Source of the DNA: Acidobacteriaceae bacterium
GTDB taxonomy: Bacteria; Acidobacteriota; Terriglobia; Terriglobales; Acidobacteriaceae
Length of the DNA: 10,444 nucleotides
Direction: 5' to 3'
Assembly: GCA_003165455.1 (NCBI GenBank)
Contig: PLUJ01000211.1
Span: 30,929 to 41,372, forward strand
Shown: positions 1 through 7,236 of the stretch, piece after piece
How positions within the stretch are numbered: the first letter of the stretch is position 1
How the letters are laid out: every line of letters begins with the position of its first letter
The notes under the pieces: model-generated
The model's input: only the letters and a program-made list of their open reading frames with translations
Databases searched by the model: none
What the model was told of the DNA's origin: nothing
Made by a program: the position numbers and the translations under genes

Positions 1-195
1 ATCTATTTCAACTGCGGCCAGGAAGACAATTACGGCTTCGAAAAAGGTACGGCCGTGCTCGACAAAGAGTTGCAAGAAGAGGGAGTGAAGCACGAGTACC
101 GCTCTTATCCCGGGGACCATAGCCTGGAGTATTTTCTCGCACATTTCGATGAGGTCATCGAATTTCATTCCCGCGCTTTCGGGCTCAATCCATAA
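1..195 (+). CDS. Esterase-D-type alpha/beta hydrolase, C-terminal fragment
   Basis: The reading frame is open from the first base and stops at TAA 193-195, giving the last 64 residues of a protein that begins outside the window. The fragment resembles the end of the putative esterase family (PF00756). A GQEDNYG segment places an Asp at visible residue 9, where the family has its catalytic Asp. A YPGDHSLEY segment places His 40 where the family has the catalytic His (usually PG-G/D-H followed by an aromatic). The ending, with its EFHSRAF segment, is also typical. The nucleophile Ser would lie upstream and cannot be seen. Family members hydrolyse small esters or thioesters, or act on siderophore or carbohydrate esters; the substrate cannot be told from this piece. 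The family call is fairly secure, the specific function is not. Confidence 0.8.
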   Translation: MYFNCGQEDNYGFEKGTAVLDKELQEEGVKHEYRSYPGDHSLEYFLAHFDEVIEFHSRAFGLNP

Positions 196-367
196 AAACC
201 TGCGGCGTTCACGGTCGGTTACAATTCTTGCCGGGCAATGACCTATCGTCTGGCGCGAATTGCCGATTCGCATCGAGAGTCTTATCGCTCGCACCTAGGA
301 CGCTGTGAGCTACGCTACACTGTTCGTGCGCGTTGGCTGCTAAGTCTGTTCTTCTTCTCATTTCTCA

Positions 368-2242
368 ATGAATATTCTCGATCTTGTAGTTGGTAAGCCC
401 ATCAGAACTGACGACGAACGGGCCGAGCAGATCGGACCCGCGCAGGGCGTCCCAATTTTTGGATTGGACGGCCTCAGTTCCGCTGCGTACGGCCCGGAAG
501 CGGCACTCAGTCTTCTCATTCCCCTCGGCCTGCTCGGGGTTCGCTATATCGTTCCCATCAGCGCGGCGATTATCACGCTGCTGGTGATCGTTTATTTTTC
601 TTATCGCCAAACCATCGCCGCGTATCCCTCGGGTGGCGGGTCTTACACGGTTGCACGGTTCAACCTGGGAGCGCCCGCCAGTTTACTGGCGGCAGCCGCC
701 CTGCTGGCCGACTACATTCTTACAGCCGCGGTAGGCATCTCTGCGGGCGTTGGCGCACTCGTTTCTGCTGTTCCATCCTTACTGCCGCATACCGTCTCTC
801 TTTGCGTAGGAATTCTAATTGTCATCACGATTCTCAATCTGCGAGGCGTGCGCGAGGCTGGGACGGTTTTCGCGATACCTACCTATCTGTTCGTTGGCAC
901 TCTTCTGATCACCATCGTCGTGGGTGGCATTCATGCCATGCTAAGCGGCGGACATCCTTCCGCGGTGGTCCCACCACCACCTCCGCCGCCCATGATGGAG
1001 GCCGTTACCTACTGGCTCCTGCTGAAAGTATTTGCCAGCGGCTGCACCGCTCTAACTGGTGTAGAAGCGGTAAGCAACGGTGTGAAGGCTTTTCGCGAGC
1101 CTACGGTGAAGAACGCGCAGCGCACTCTTACCGTCATCATCTTCCTTCTGGCGGTGTTGCTTGCGGGAATTTCCCTCCTTGTGAAAGCGTATGGCATCGC
1201 TGCGACCGATCCCGGCAAGCCTGGCTATCAGAGCGTTCTCTCGATGCTCACCGCCGCCGTCTTTGGCAAAGGATTTTTCTACTATCTGACCATCGGGTCC
1301 ATTCTTGTCGTTCTCTCTCTTTCCGCCAACACAGCGTTTGCGGATTTTCCACGCCTCTGCCGCGCCATCGCACTAAACAATTACCTTCCTCATGTATTCG
1401 CTTATCGCGGAAGGCGGCTCGTCTACACGTACGGGATCATGGTGCTGGCGGTTCTGTGCGGCGGAGTGCTAATCCTATTTGGAGGCGTTACCGACCGGCT
1501 GATTCCGCTCTACGCGGTAGGCGCGTTCATGGCGTTCACGCTCTCGCAAGCGGGCATGGTCGTGCATTGGAGAAAGAAGCGCGGACCGGGCTGGCTGAGA
1601 AGCGCGTTCGTCAACGGCCTGGGCGCGTCGGTGACGGGCATTACCACGGCTGTCGTTCTGGTCGCGAAATTCTTGGAAGGTGCATGGATTACGCTGCTCT
1701 TCATCCCTATGACGATCGTCTGCTTCGCCATGGTTCGGCGTCATTATCATGCGGTTAAGCTGCGCACCGCCTGCCAGGTTCCGGTCGATGCCAGCGGCCT
1801 CAAACAGGATCCGATTGCGGTTATCGCCATTGATCGCTGGAGCAACATCACGCGGGAAGGTATTCAATTTGCCGCACGGCTTTCTCCGGAGGTGATCGCC
1901 GTACACGTGGAACCAAATGAACACTCGGATTTGCTTGAGGGCGAGTGGGAAAACTACGTTGCAAAACCTTTTCGCGATTGCGGCAAGCAACCGCCCCAAC
2001 TTCACATTCTCGCTTCGCCGTACCGTTTCGTCATTGTTCCATTCGTGCAGTTCGTACTCGATCTTTCGAAGAAAAATCCGGACCGCAACATCATTGTTGT
2101 AATTCCGGAATTGGTAGAAGACCGTTGGTACGAATACTTCCTGCACAACCAGCGCGGACGCCTCTTAGAGTGGGCGCTTCTCGCCCGAGGCAATGAGCGC
2201 ATTCACACGGTAAGCGCTCCCTGGTATATCGGAAAGCCTTAA
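368..2242 (+). CDS. kimA: KimA-like APC-superfamily potassium importer
   Basis: This 624-residue protein is close in length to Bacillus subtilis KimA (formerly YdaO, about 607 residues), a proton-coupled K+ importer of the plasma membrane. Matches to that family from memory include LDGLSSAAYG (residues 33-42), SYRQTIAAYPSGGGSY (78-93), DYILTAAVGISAG (115-127), LNLRG (156-160) and TGVEAVSNG (230-238). Asp34, Tyr41, Tyr116 and Thr119 keep the spacing of residues I recall as transport-relevant in KimA. About 12 hydrophobic segments span residues 28-456. A soluble C-terminal domain (about 480-624) with a USP-like alpha/beta character follows and ends in an SAPWYIGKP tail. The start gives the N-terminus expected for the family, but no Shine-Dalgarno sequence precedes it (the upstream bases are pyrimidine-rich). 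An imperfect -10-like TACACT sits at 316-321 without a good -35. Seven consecutive prolines (202-208) lie in the predicted periplasmic loop between TM5 and TM6. Other APC-family amino acid permeases are less likely given the C-terminal domain. No c-di-AMP riboswitch was recognised upstream. Confidence 0.85.
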   Translation: MNILDLVVGKPIRTDDERAEQIGPAQGVPIFGLDGLSSAAYGPEAALSLLIPLGLLGVRYIVPISAAIITLLVIVYFSYRQTIAAYPSGGGSYTVARFNLGAPASLLAAAALLADYILTAAVGISAGVGALVSAVPSLLPHTVSLCVGILIVITILNLRGVREAGTVFAIPTYLFVGTLLITIVVGGIHAMLSGGHPSAVVPPPPPPPMMEAVTYWLLLKVFASGCTALTGVEAVSNGVKAFREPTVKNAQRTLTVIIFLLAVLLAGISLLVKAYGIAATDPGKPGYQSVLSMLTAAVFGKGFFYYLTIGSILVVLSLSANTAFADFPRLCRAIALNNYLPHVFAYRGRRLVYTYGIMVLAVLCGGVLILFGGVTDRLIPLYAVGAFMAFTLSQAGMVVHWRKKRGPGWLRSAFVNGLGASVTGITTAVVLVAKFLEGAWITLLFIPMTIVCFAMVRRHYHAVKLRTACQVPVDASGLKQDPIAVIAIDRWSNITREGIQFAARLSPEVIAVHVEPNEHSDLLEGEWENYVAKPFRDCGKQPPQLHILASPYRFVIVPFVQFVLDLSKKNPDRNIIVVIPELVEDRWYEYFLHNQRGRLLEWALLARGNERIHTVSAPWYIGKP

Positions 2243-2304
2243 TTCCAACCTCTTTCGTTATTGGTCGACGATTCCAAGATCTTCCATATGGCGCAACATG
2301 TGAG

Positions 2305-2316
2305 GCATGCGCATGC
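2305..2316. repeat. 12-base perfect palindrome GCATGCGCATGC
   Basis: The 12 bases are identical to their own reverse complement and lie in the non-coding gap between the permease and the phosphorylase, about 60 bases upstream of a candidate promoter. It could be an operator for a dimeric regulator, but no known consensus was recognised, and a short GC-rich palindrome can occur by chance. Confidence 0.35.
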
Positions 2317-2365
2317 GAAGATGAGCTTGCGGAGTTGCGAAGGGAATTATCTTTCGTGGAGCCGT

Positions 2366-2393
2366 TTGGCGAAGGCCCGCTCCAATGTAAAAT
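2366..2393 (+). promoter_or_regulatory. Candidate sigma-70-type promoter of the phosphorylase gene
   Basis: TTGGCG (2366-2371) and TAAAAT (2388-2393) are separated by 16 bases and match the -35 and -10 consensus at 4 of 6 and 5 of 6 positions. Transcription would start near 2400, giving a leader of roughly 110 bases that contains the hairpin at 2415-2454. The assignment rests on pattern only; acidobacterial promoters are poorly characterised. Confidence 0.4.
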
Positions 2394-2414
2394 CGAAACC
2401 TACCCACAAAGGTC

Positions 2415-2454
2415 GTCTACCATCGGGCTCTCACTCTTCTCGCTGATGGTAGGT
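2415..2454 (+). other. Hairpin in the presumed leader of the phosphorylase gene
   Basis: CTACCATC (2417-2424) pairs perfectly with GATGGTAG (2445-2452). The stem can extend inward by a G-U and a G-C pair and outward by two G-U pairs, leaving a pyrimidine-rich loop of about 16 bases. No U-run follows (the sequence continues GTTAAGTG), so it does not look like an intrinsic terminator for the upstream permease gene. It lies between the candidate promoter and the phosphorylase start, so it may be a leader-RNA structure or a protein-binding site. No known riboswitch class was recognised. Confidence 0.45.
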
Positions 2455-2511
2455 TAAGTGCTTCAGTAATGTGGGCCGGTAGCTTGGGTAAACCCCTCGG
2501 GATGGGAATCA

Positions 2512-5223
2512 ATGGAACCGGAGAGTTTGGAAGTGGGAGAGAATCGCAACGACGTGCAGGAGTTAGAGTCGGAACGGGGCCCTCGCGGTTTTGCCGATGT
2601 GCTCACGCTGGAAGAAATTGCAAATCTGGCGGCTAAAGAAGGTCAACCGGCTGAGACTCTGATGAATGTGGTGGCTCTGATCGCGAAGCGATTCGGAACC
2701 GAGGTATGCTCGGCCTATCTCCTTGAGCCGGACCGCGCCAATCTGGTCTTAGCGGCAACCGTCGGCTTACGGCGCGAGTGCATTGGAAACCTGCGGATGG
2801 CCATCCACGAAGGCCTAACTGGCCTGGTGGCGGAACATGTCCGCCCAGTGGCGACAGAGCAAGCGCAAACCCATCCGCGTTTCAAATACTTCCGCGAAGC
2901 GGGAGAAGACGTATACAGGTCGTTTCTCGGAGTGCCGCTCATTGATCGTGGCGTCCTGCAGGGAGTTCTGGTAGTCCAGACGATAGAGCCACGTGTTTTC
3001 CGCGAAGATGAGATTCAGATGCTGGCTGAGGCTGCTGCGCAGGTCGCTCCAGTCGTCAGCGAAGCCCGCACTCTCGATCGGTTTATCGCTCCGGCGCAGG
3101 AGCGTCTTTGGGCGCTGGCTCGCAATCTATGGTGGAGTTGGGACTACGATGCCGGCAGCTTGTTCCGTGATCTCGATCCGGTGCGCTGGCGGGAACTGAA
3201 CCAGAATCCGGTCTCGTTGCTGGCGGAACTTCCGCTGGCGAAGCTGGAAAGTCGCGCGGCCGAACTCGTGCTGCACGGTCGCATTAATTACGCATACCAT
3301 CGGATGCAGGAATATCTGCACGCCGATAGAACGTGGGGAACCCGGCACGCTGGGGTACTGCGGCCTTGTCCCGTCGCCTATTTCTCGGCGGAATTCGGTA
3401 TTCACGAGTCCCTTCCCGTCTACTCCGGCGGCTTGGGAGTTCTAGCCGGCGACCATATTAAGAGTGCCTCCGATCTCGCCATTCCGCTGGTCGGCATTGG
3501 CCTGTTTTATGGACAGGGCTATTTCCGCCAGCGTTTGGACAGCAGCGGTTGGCAGCAGGAAGAATATTTGGAAACCGATGTTTCCCAATTGCCGATGGAA
3601 GTCGCCATCGGCAAAAACGGCCGGCCGGTTACGGTGCAGCTTGAAACCCGCGGCGGTCCCATCCACGCCAAAGTGTGGCGCGTGGCAGTCGGTCGCTGCG
3701 ATCTGTTTCTCCTCGATTCGGATGTGGAAGGCAATTCTCTGGACGATCGAAAACTGACTTCCCGCCTTTATGGCGGAAATGCCCGGACTCGCATCCGCCA
3801 GGAATTGTTGCTCGGAGTCGGAGGTTTTCGCGCGTTGACCGCAATGGGAATTACTCCGGGCGTTCTTCACCTCAATGAAGGCCACAGCGGGTTTGCCGTA
3901 CTGGAAGCGATTCGCTCGCGCATGCGGGAAGAAGGAATCTCCTTCGAAAGCGCGGTACCGCGCGTCTCCCGGGAAGTCGTTTTCACCACGCATACTCCCG
4001 TACCCGCGGGTCACGACCGCTTCGAGGCCGAACTGATCGAGGAGCATCTCGGGCCAATTCGCGATGATTTAGGCCTTTCTCAGGATAGCCTCATGGGCCT
4101 GGGCCGCGAGCGGCCAAGCGATCAGCAGGAAACGTTTTGTATGACTGTACTCGGGTTGAGGCTTTCACGGCGCGCCAATGCAGTTTCCGCGTTGCACGGG
4201 GAAGTATCCCGGGCCATGTGGACCGGCCTTCGTCCCGGCATGCCCGAAGACGAAGTGCCGATTGGGCACATTACCAATGGCGTGCATGTTCCCTCATGGC
4301 TTTCGCCGCAAATGTTCCGCCTCTATGATCGCCATCTTGGTACAAATTGGCACCAGCGCAGCAGTGACGCTCGTACCTGGGAAGGCATTGAGAACGTGGA
4401 CGACGGCGAACTTTGGGAGACGCACCTTAGCCTGAAATCGCGGCTGATCGGTTTTGTGCGCCGCCGCGCTTTGGAGCAGGCGGAACGGCGCGGCGAACCG
4501 TTGGAAGTTCTGCAAAGTTTGGCCAAAGTTCTCAGTCCGGATGCCCTGACGATCGGATTCGCCCGCCGCTTCGCAACCTATAAAAGAGCCAACTTGATTC
4601 TCAGCGATATCGAGAGGCTTGCTTCGATGGTGAACGATCCCAAGCGCCCGGTGCAGTTCGTCTTTGCCGGAAAAGCCCATCCCAACGATGAACCGGGCAA
4701 ACGGCTGTTGCAACAGATTGCCGAACTGATGCGGAATCCGCGCTTTGGCGACAAATTCGTATTCATCGAAGACTATGACATTAACGTTGGCCGCTACCTG
4801 GTTCAAGGTGTCGATGTCTGGCTGAACAATCCGCGACGTCCCCTCGAAGCTTCTGGCACGAGCGGCCAAAAAGTCGTGCTCAACGGCGGATTGAACCTTT
4901 CAGTGCTCGATGGCTGGTGGGCTGAGGCCTACGACGGAAGGAATGGATTTGCCATCGGAACCGGCAGGACCCATTCCGACATGAATATCCATGACGCCCG
5001 CGACGCCGAGGACTTGCACCGCACTCTTCAGGAAGAAGTGATCCCGCTGTTTTACCAGCGCGACCGGGATGGCCTACCCCGCGGCTGGATCAAGCGCATG
5101 AAGCGAACCATCCGCACGCTGGGTTGGCGTTTCAACGCCGACCGCATGGTAATCGATTACGCGCAGAAATGTTATGTGCCCGCCGCCGGAGGCACTTCGA
5201 GCGATATGCGATTCGCATGGTGA
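2512..5223 (+). CDS. glgP: Alpha-glucan (glycogen/maltodextrin) phosphorylase with N-terminal PtsP-like GAF domain
   Basis: The 903-residue product should release glucose 1-phosphate from alpha-1,4-glucans by phosphorolysis in the cytoplasm (GT35 family). Domain order: residues 1-28 are acidic and unconserved; about 31-185 form a GAF domain; about 195-310 match the DUF3417 N-terminal domain of the TIGR02094-type phosphorylases (LWALARNLWWSWD, 199-211); the rest is the phosphorylase core. Visible active-site signatures are NEGHS with His458, HTPVPAGHDRF (494-504), RRFATYKR (685-692) with Arg686 and Lys691 at the phosphate-contact positions of other phosphorylases, and EASGTSGQK (779-787), where Lys787 should bind pyridoxal phosphate. 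The catalytic core is therefore complete. The GAF part shares TEVCSAYL, HPRFKYF, FLGVPLI and GVLVVQ with the GAF domain of PtsP, the nitrogen-PTS enzyme I, but no PTS catalytic domain follows. A G-rich stretch (2499-2506) precedes the start at poor spacing. No other glycogen genes are in the window. Exact chain-length preference is unknown. Confidence 0.93.
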   Translation: MEPESLEVGENRNDVQELESERGPRGFADVLTLEEIANLAAKEGQPAETLMNVVALIAKRFGTEVCSAYLLEPDRANLVLAATVGLRRECIGNLRMAIHEGLTGLVAEHVRPVATEQAQTHPRFKYFREAGEDVYRSFLGVPLIDRGVLQGVLVVQTIEPRVFREDEIQMLAEAAAQVAPVVSEARTLDRFIAPAQERLWALARNLWWSWDYDAGSLFRDLDPVRWRELNQNPVSLLAELPLAKLESRAAELVLHGRINYAYHRMQEYLHADRTWGTRHAGVLRPCPVAYFSAEFGIHESLPVYSGGLGVLAGDHIKSASDLAIPLVGIGLFYGQGYFRQRLDSSGWQQEEYLETDVSQLPMEVAIGKNGRPVTVQLETRGGPIHAKVWRVAVGRCDLFLLDSDVEGNSLDDRKLTSRLYGGNARTRIRQELLLGVGGFRALTAMGITPGVLHLNEGHSGFAVLEAIRSRMREEGISFESAVPRVSREVVFTTHTPVPAGHDRFEAELIEEHLGPIRDDLGLSQDSLMGLGRERPSDQQETFCMTVLGLRLSRRANAVSALHGEVSRAMWTGLRPGMPEDEVPIGHITNGVHVPSWLSPQMFRLYDRHLGTNWHQRSSDARTWEGIENVDDGELWETHLSLKSRLIGFVRRRALEQAERRGEPLEVLQSLAKVLSPDALTIGFARRFATYKRANLILSDIERLASMVNDPKRPVQFVFAGKAHPNDEPGKRLLQQIAELMRNPRFGDKFVFIEDYDINVGRYLVQGVDVWLNNPRRPLEASGTSGQKVVLNGGLNLSVLDGWWAEAYDGRNGFAIGTGRTHSDMNIHDARDAEDLHRTLQEEVIPLFYQRDRDGLPRGWIKRMKRTIRTLGWRFNADRMVIDYAQKCYVPAAGGTSSDMRFAW

Positions 5224-5230
5224 GCCGCTG

Positions 5231-5236
5231 TATACT
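5231..5236 (+). promoter_or_regulatory. Possible -10 element just upstream of the peptidase start
   Basis: TATACT matches the -10 consensus at 5 of 6 positions and ends 9 bases before the ATG at 5246. There is no convincing -35 at 16-18 bases and no Shine-Dalgarno sequence in the 22-base gap after the phosphorylase stop. If used, it would give a nearly leaderless mRNA. Read-through from the phosphorylase gene is the alternative. Confidence 0.3.
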
Positions 5237-5245
5237 CCATGCGGT

Positions 5246-7216
5246 ATGAATAAGATCGTGAAGCTCCCGTATTTTTTATTCTGCGTCGCGTTATTCCCGG
5301 GCACGCCGCTTTTCGCCCCAGCCCACGCCACAGCCTCCTCTCGAGCTGCCGCCGTGCTGGATTCGATGCCTCATGCCAAAAGAATTGGCAAGGTTGCACT
5401 CTCTCCGGACGGCAACCAGGTGGCCTACATCGTAGACGGAAAACTAACCGTATCCGCGATCGACGGCAGTTCTCCGCAGCAGATTGCAATTAACGGCGAT
5501 CCGCGGCTTCGTGACGCGGTTTGGTCTGAGGACAGCAAACGGCTGGCTTTTATCGCGGATCTTCCCGGCGATGTCCCGGCCGCACAAATCTGGACCGCTT
5601 CAGCCTCTGGCGGCGATCCCATGAAGCACGCGGAGTTGAAAGGTTATGTCCAGTCCCCTCGCTTTTCTCCGGATGGTACGACGCTCGCCATTCTTTTCAT
5701 TGAAAACATGCCCCGTGTCGCCGGACCGCTGCAGCCGATGACGCCTCTCGCAGGAGTAGTCGATGAAAAGATTTTTGAGCAGCGCATCGCAACCATCGAG
5801 TTAGGCACCGGCCGTCTGAATCAGATTTCGCCAGCGGATATGTATGTGTATGAGTATGACTGGGCACCCGACGGGCAGTCCTGGGTGGCGACGGCCGCGC
5901 ATGGATCTGGCGATGCCAATTGGTGGGTCGCAAGGCTGTACCTGGCAAACTCCCGCACTGGCGAAATGCGCGAAATCTACAGACCGAAGCTGCAACTCGC
6001 CGAGCCGCGTCTTTCTCCAGACGGCAAAAGCGTGGCCTTCATTGAAGGCTTGATGAGCGATGAGGGCTCCACGGGCGGCGACATTTACGTTGTGCCGGTC
6101 AGCGGAGGCGTCGCACGAAACGTCACTCCTCACATAAAATCATCGCCCTTCGCACTGGCGTGGACCAGTTCCGATAGCATCACCTTCGCCGAAAACGTGG
6201 ATGGCAATTCCGGCTTCGCCAGCGTAGGAGCCGCAGGCGGGACCGTGCGTACTCTTTGGACGGGAGAAGAAGTGGCTCACCCAACCAGCGCCGCTTGGGC
6301 ATCCAGCCCTTCTGGGGACGATAAATTCACTACAGCAATCGTTCGTCAGTCGGCAAGCACTCCACCTGAAATCTGGACCGGGCCGGTTGGCCAATGGAAG
6401 CAGATAACGACAGTAAACGCCAGCGTGAAACCAGCATGGGGCGAGATGCGCAACATCCATTGGATGAATGGCGCCATGCGCGTGCAAGGATGGTTAATGC
6501 TGCCGAAAGATTTCGATCCCGCCAAGAAATATCCGCTCATCGTCAATGTGCACGGTGGACCTTCCGCCGCATGCGCCTCGCATTGGGATCCCGGGACGAT
6601 GGGCCCGCAATCCGCAATGGGCTACTTCGCTCTCTGCCCGAATCCGCGTGGCAGTTACGGGCAGGGAGAAGCATTCACCCAAGGCAATGTTAAGGATTTC
6701 GGCGGCGGCGATTTTCGCGACATCATGGCCGGCGTGGACGCCATCTCAAGGCAGTATCCGATCGATACCAGGCACATCGGAATTCGTGGCCACAGCTATG
6801 GCGGTTATATGACTATGTGGGCCGAAACTCAGACTCATCGTTTCGCAGCCGCAGTCGCGGGCGCCGGTCTTTCCGACTGGCTAAGCTATTACGGATTGAA
6901 CGACATTGACGAGTGGATGATTCCGTTCTTTGGCGCATCGGTGTATGACGATCCAGCCGTGTACGCCAAGAGCGATCCAATGCACTTCGTCAAAGCTGTG
7001 AAGACTCCAACCCTCATTCTGGTGGGCGACCGGGACGGCGAAGTCCCAATGGAACAATCGGTCGAATGGTGGCACGCGCTCTCCACTCTGCATGTGCCAA
7101 CGAAACTGATCGTCTATCCGAACGAAGGACACATGTTCATCAAGCCTGCCGACGCCAGAGACTATGGATTGCAATCCCTCGAATGGTTTGACGAATGGTT
7201 CTCGAAAGTGCAGTAG
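5246..7216 (+). CDS. Exported S9-family (prolyl oligopeptidase-type) serine peptidase
   Basis: With the start at 5246 the product has 656 residues. An in-frame ATG at 5174 would overlap the phosphorylase end and bury the signal peptide, so it was not chosen. Residues 1-28 read as a Sec signal peptide: MNKIVK, a hydrophobic core and a likely cleavage after AHA (26-28). Residues about 35-390 carry repeated LSPDG, FSPDG and APDG blade motifs (52-56, 140-144, 207-210, 256-260), the WD40-like/PD40 beta-propeller of S9 enzymes. Residues about 400-656 are the alpha/beta-hydrolase domain with HGGP (436-439, oxyanion region), GHSYGG with nucleophile Ser517, GDRDGEVP with Asp597 and NEGHMF with His629, so the triad is complete. 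Relatives are acylaminoacyl or dipeptidyl peptidases that cut short peptides; this one should work in the periplasm or outside the cell. It lies 22 bases after the phosphorylase gene on the same strand and may be co-transcribed. The exact peptide preference cannot be read from sequence. Confidence 0.93.
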   Translation: MNKIVKLPYFLFCVALFPGTPLFAPAHATASSRAAAVLDSMPHAKRIGKVALSPDGNQVAYIVDGKLTVSAIDGSSPQQIAINGDPRLRDAVWSEDSKRLAFIADLPGDVPAAQIWTASASGGDPMKHAELKGYVQSPRFSPDGTTLAILFIENMPRVAGPLQPMTPLAGVVDEKIFEQRIATIELGTGRLNQISPADMYVYEYDWAPDGQSWVATAAHGSGDANWWVARLYLANSRTGEMREIYRPKLQLAEPRLSPDGKSVAFIEGLMSDEGSTGGDIYVVPVSGGVARNVTPHIKSSPFALAWTSSDSITFAENVDGNSGFASVGAAGGTVRTLWTGEEVAHPTSAAWASSPSGDDKFTTAIVRQSASTPPEIWTGPVGQWKQITTVNASVKPAWGEMRNIHWMNGAMRVQGWLMLPKDFDPAKKYPLIVNVHGGPSAACASHWDPGTMGPQSAMGYFALCPNPRGSYGQGEAFTQGNVKDFGGGDFRDIMAGVDAISRQYPIDTRHIGIRGHSYGGYMTMWAETQTHRFAAAVAGAGLSDWLSYYGLNDIDEWMIPFFGASVYDDPAVYAKSDPMHFVKAVKTPTLILVGDRDGEVPMEQSVEWWHALSTLHVPTKLIVYPNEGHMFIKPADARDYGLQSLEWFDEWFSKVQ

Positions 7217-7236
7217 CTCATTGTTCCACTTAACTG

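Noticed and set aside
255..271. Inverted repeat GCGAAT-TGCCG-ATTCGC between the esterase fragment and the permease gene
   Set aside because: The stem is only 6 bp and no T-run follows, so it is not a convincing terminator; chance occurrence is likely.
196..367. c-di-AMP (ydaO-type) riboswitch upstream of the KimA-like gene
   Set aside because: Considered because such riboswitches control kimA in Bacillus, but I could not find the conserved core and the gap is short.
802..1758. 318-codon plus-strand reading frame inside the permease gene
   Set aside because: It overlaps a clear transporter in another frame, is rich in Arg, Ser, His and Cys as expected for a shadow frame in GC-rich DNA, and shows no domain.
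1475..2146. 223-codon minus-strand reading frame opposite the permease gene
   Set aside because: Antisense shadow of a conserved coding region, with no recognisable motif or ribosome-binding site.
2261..2446. 61-codon plus-strand frame in the gap before the phosphorylase gene
   Set aside because: It starts with TTG, has no ribosome-binding site and a composition unlike a protein, and spans the candidate promoter and part of the hairpin.
3442..4047. 201-codon minus-strand reading frame opposite the phosphorylase gene (and a similar one at 4294-4869)
   Set aside because: Both lie opposite conserved catalytic-core coding sequence and show no protein-family features.
5174..5245. Upstream ATG for the peptidase (24 extra residues)
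   Set aside because: It overlaps the phosphorylase end, and the extension would precede an otherwise good signal peptide that begins at the ATG at 5246.
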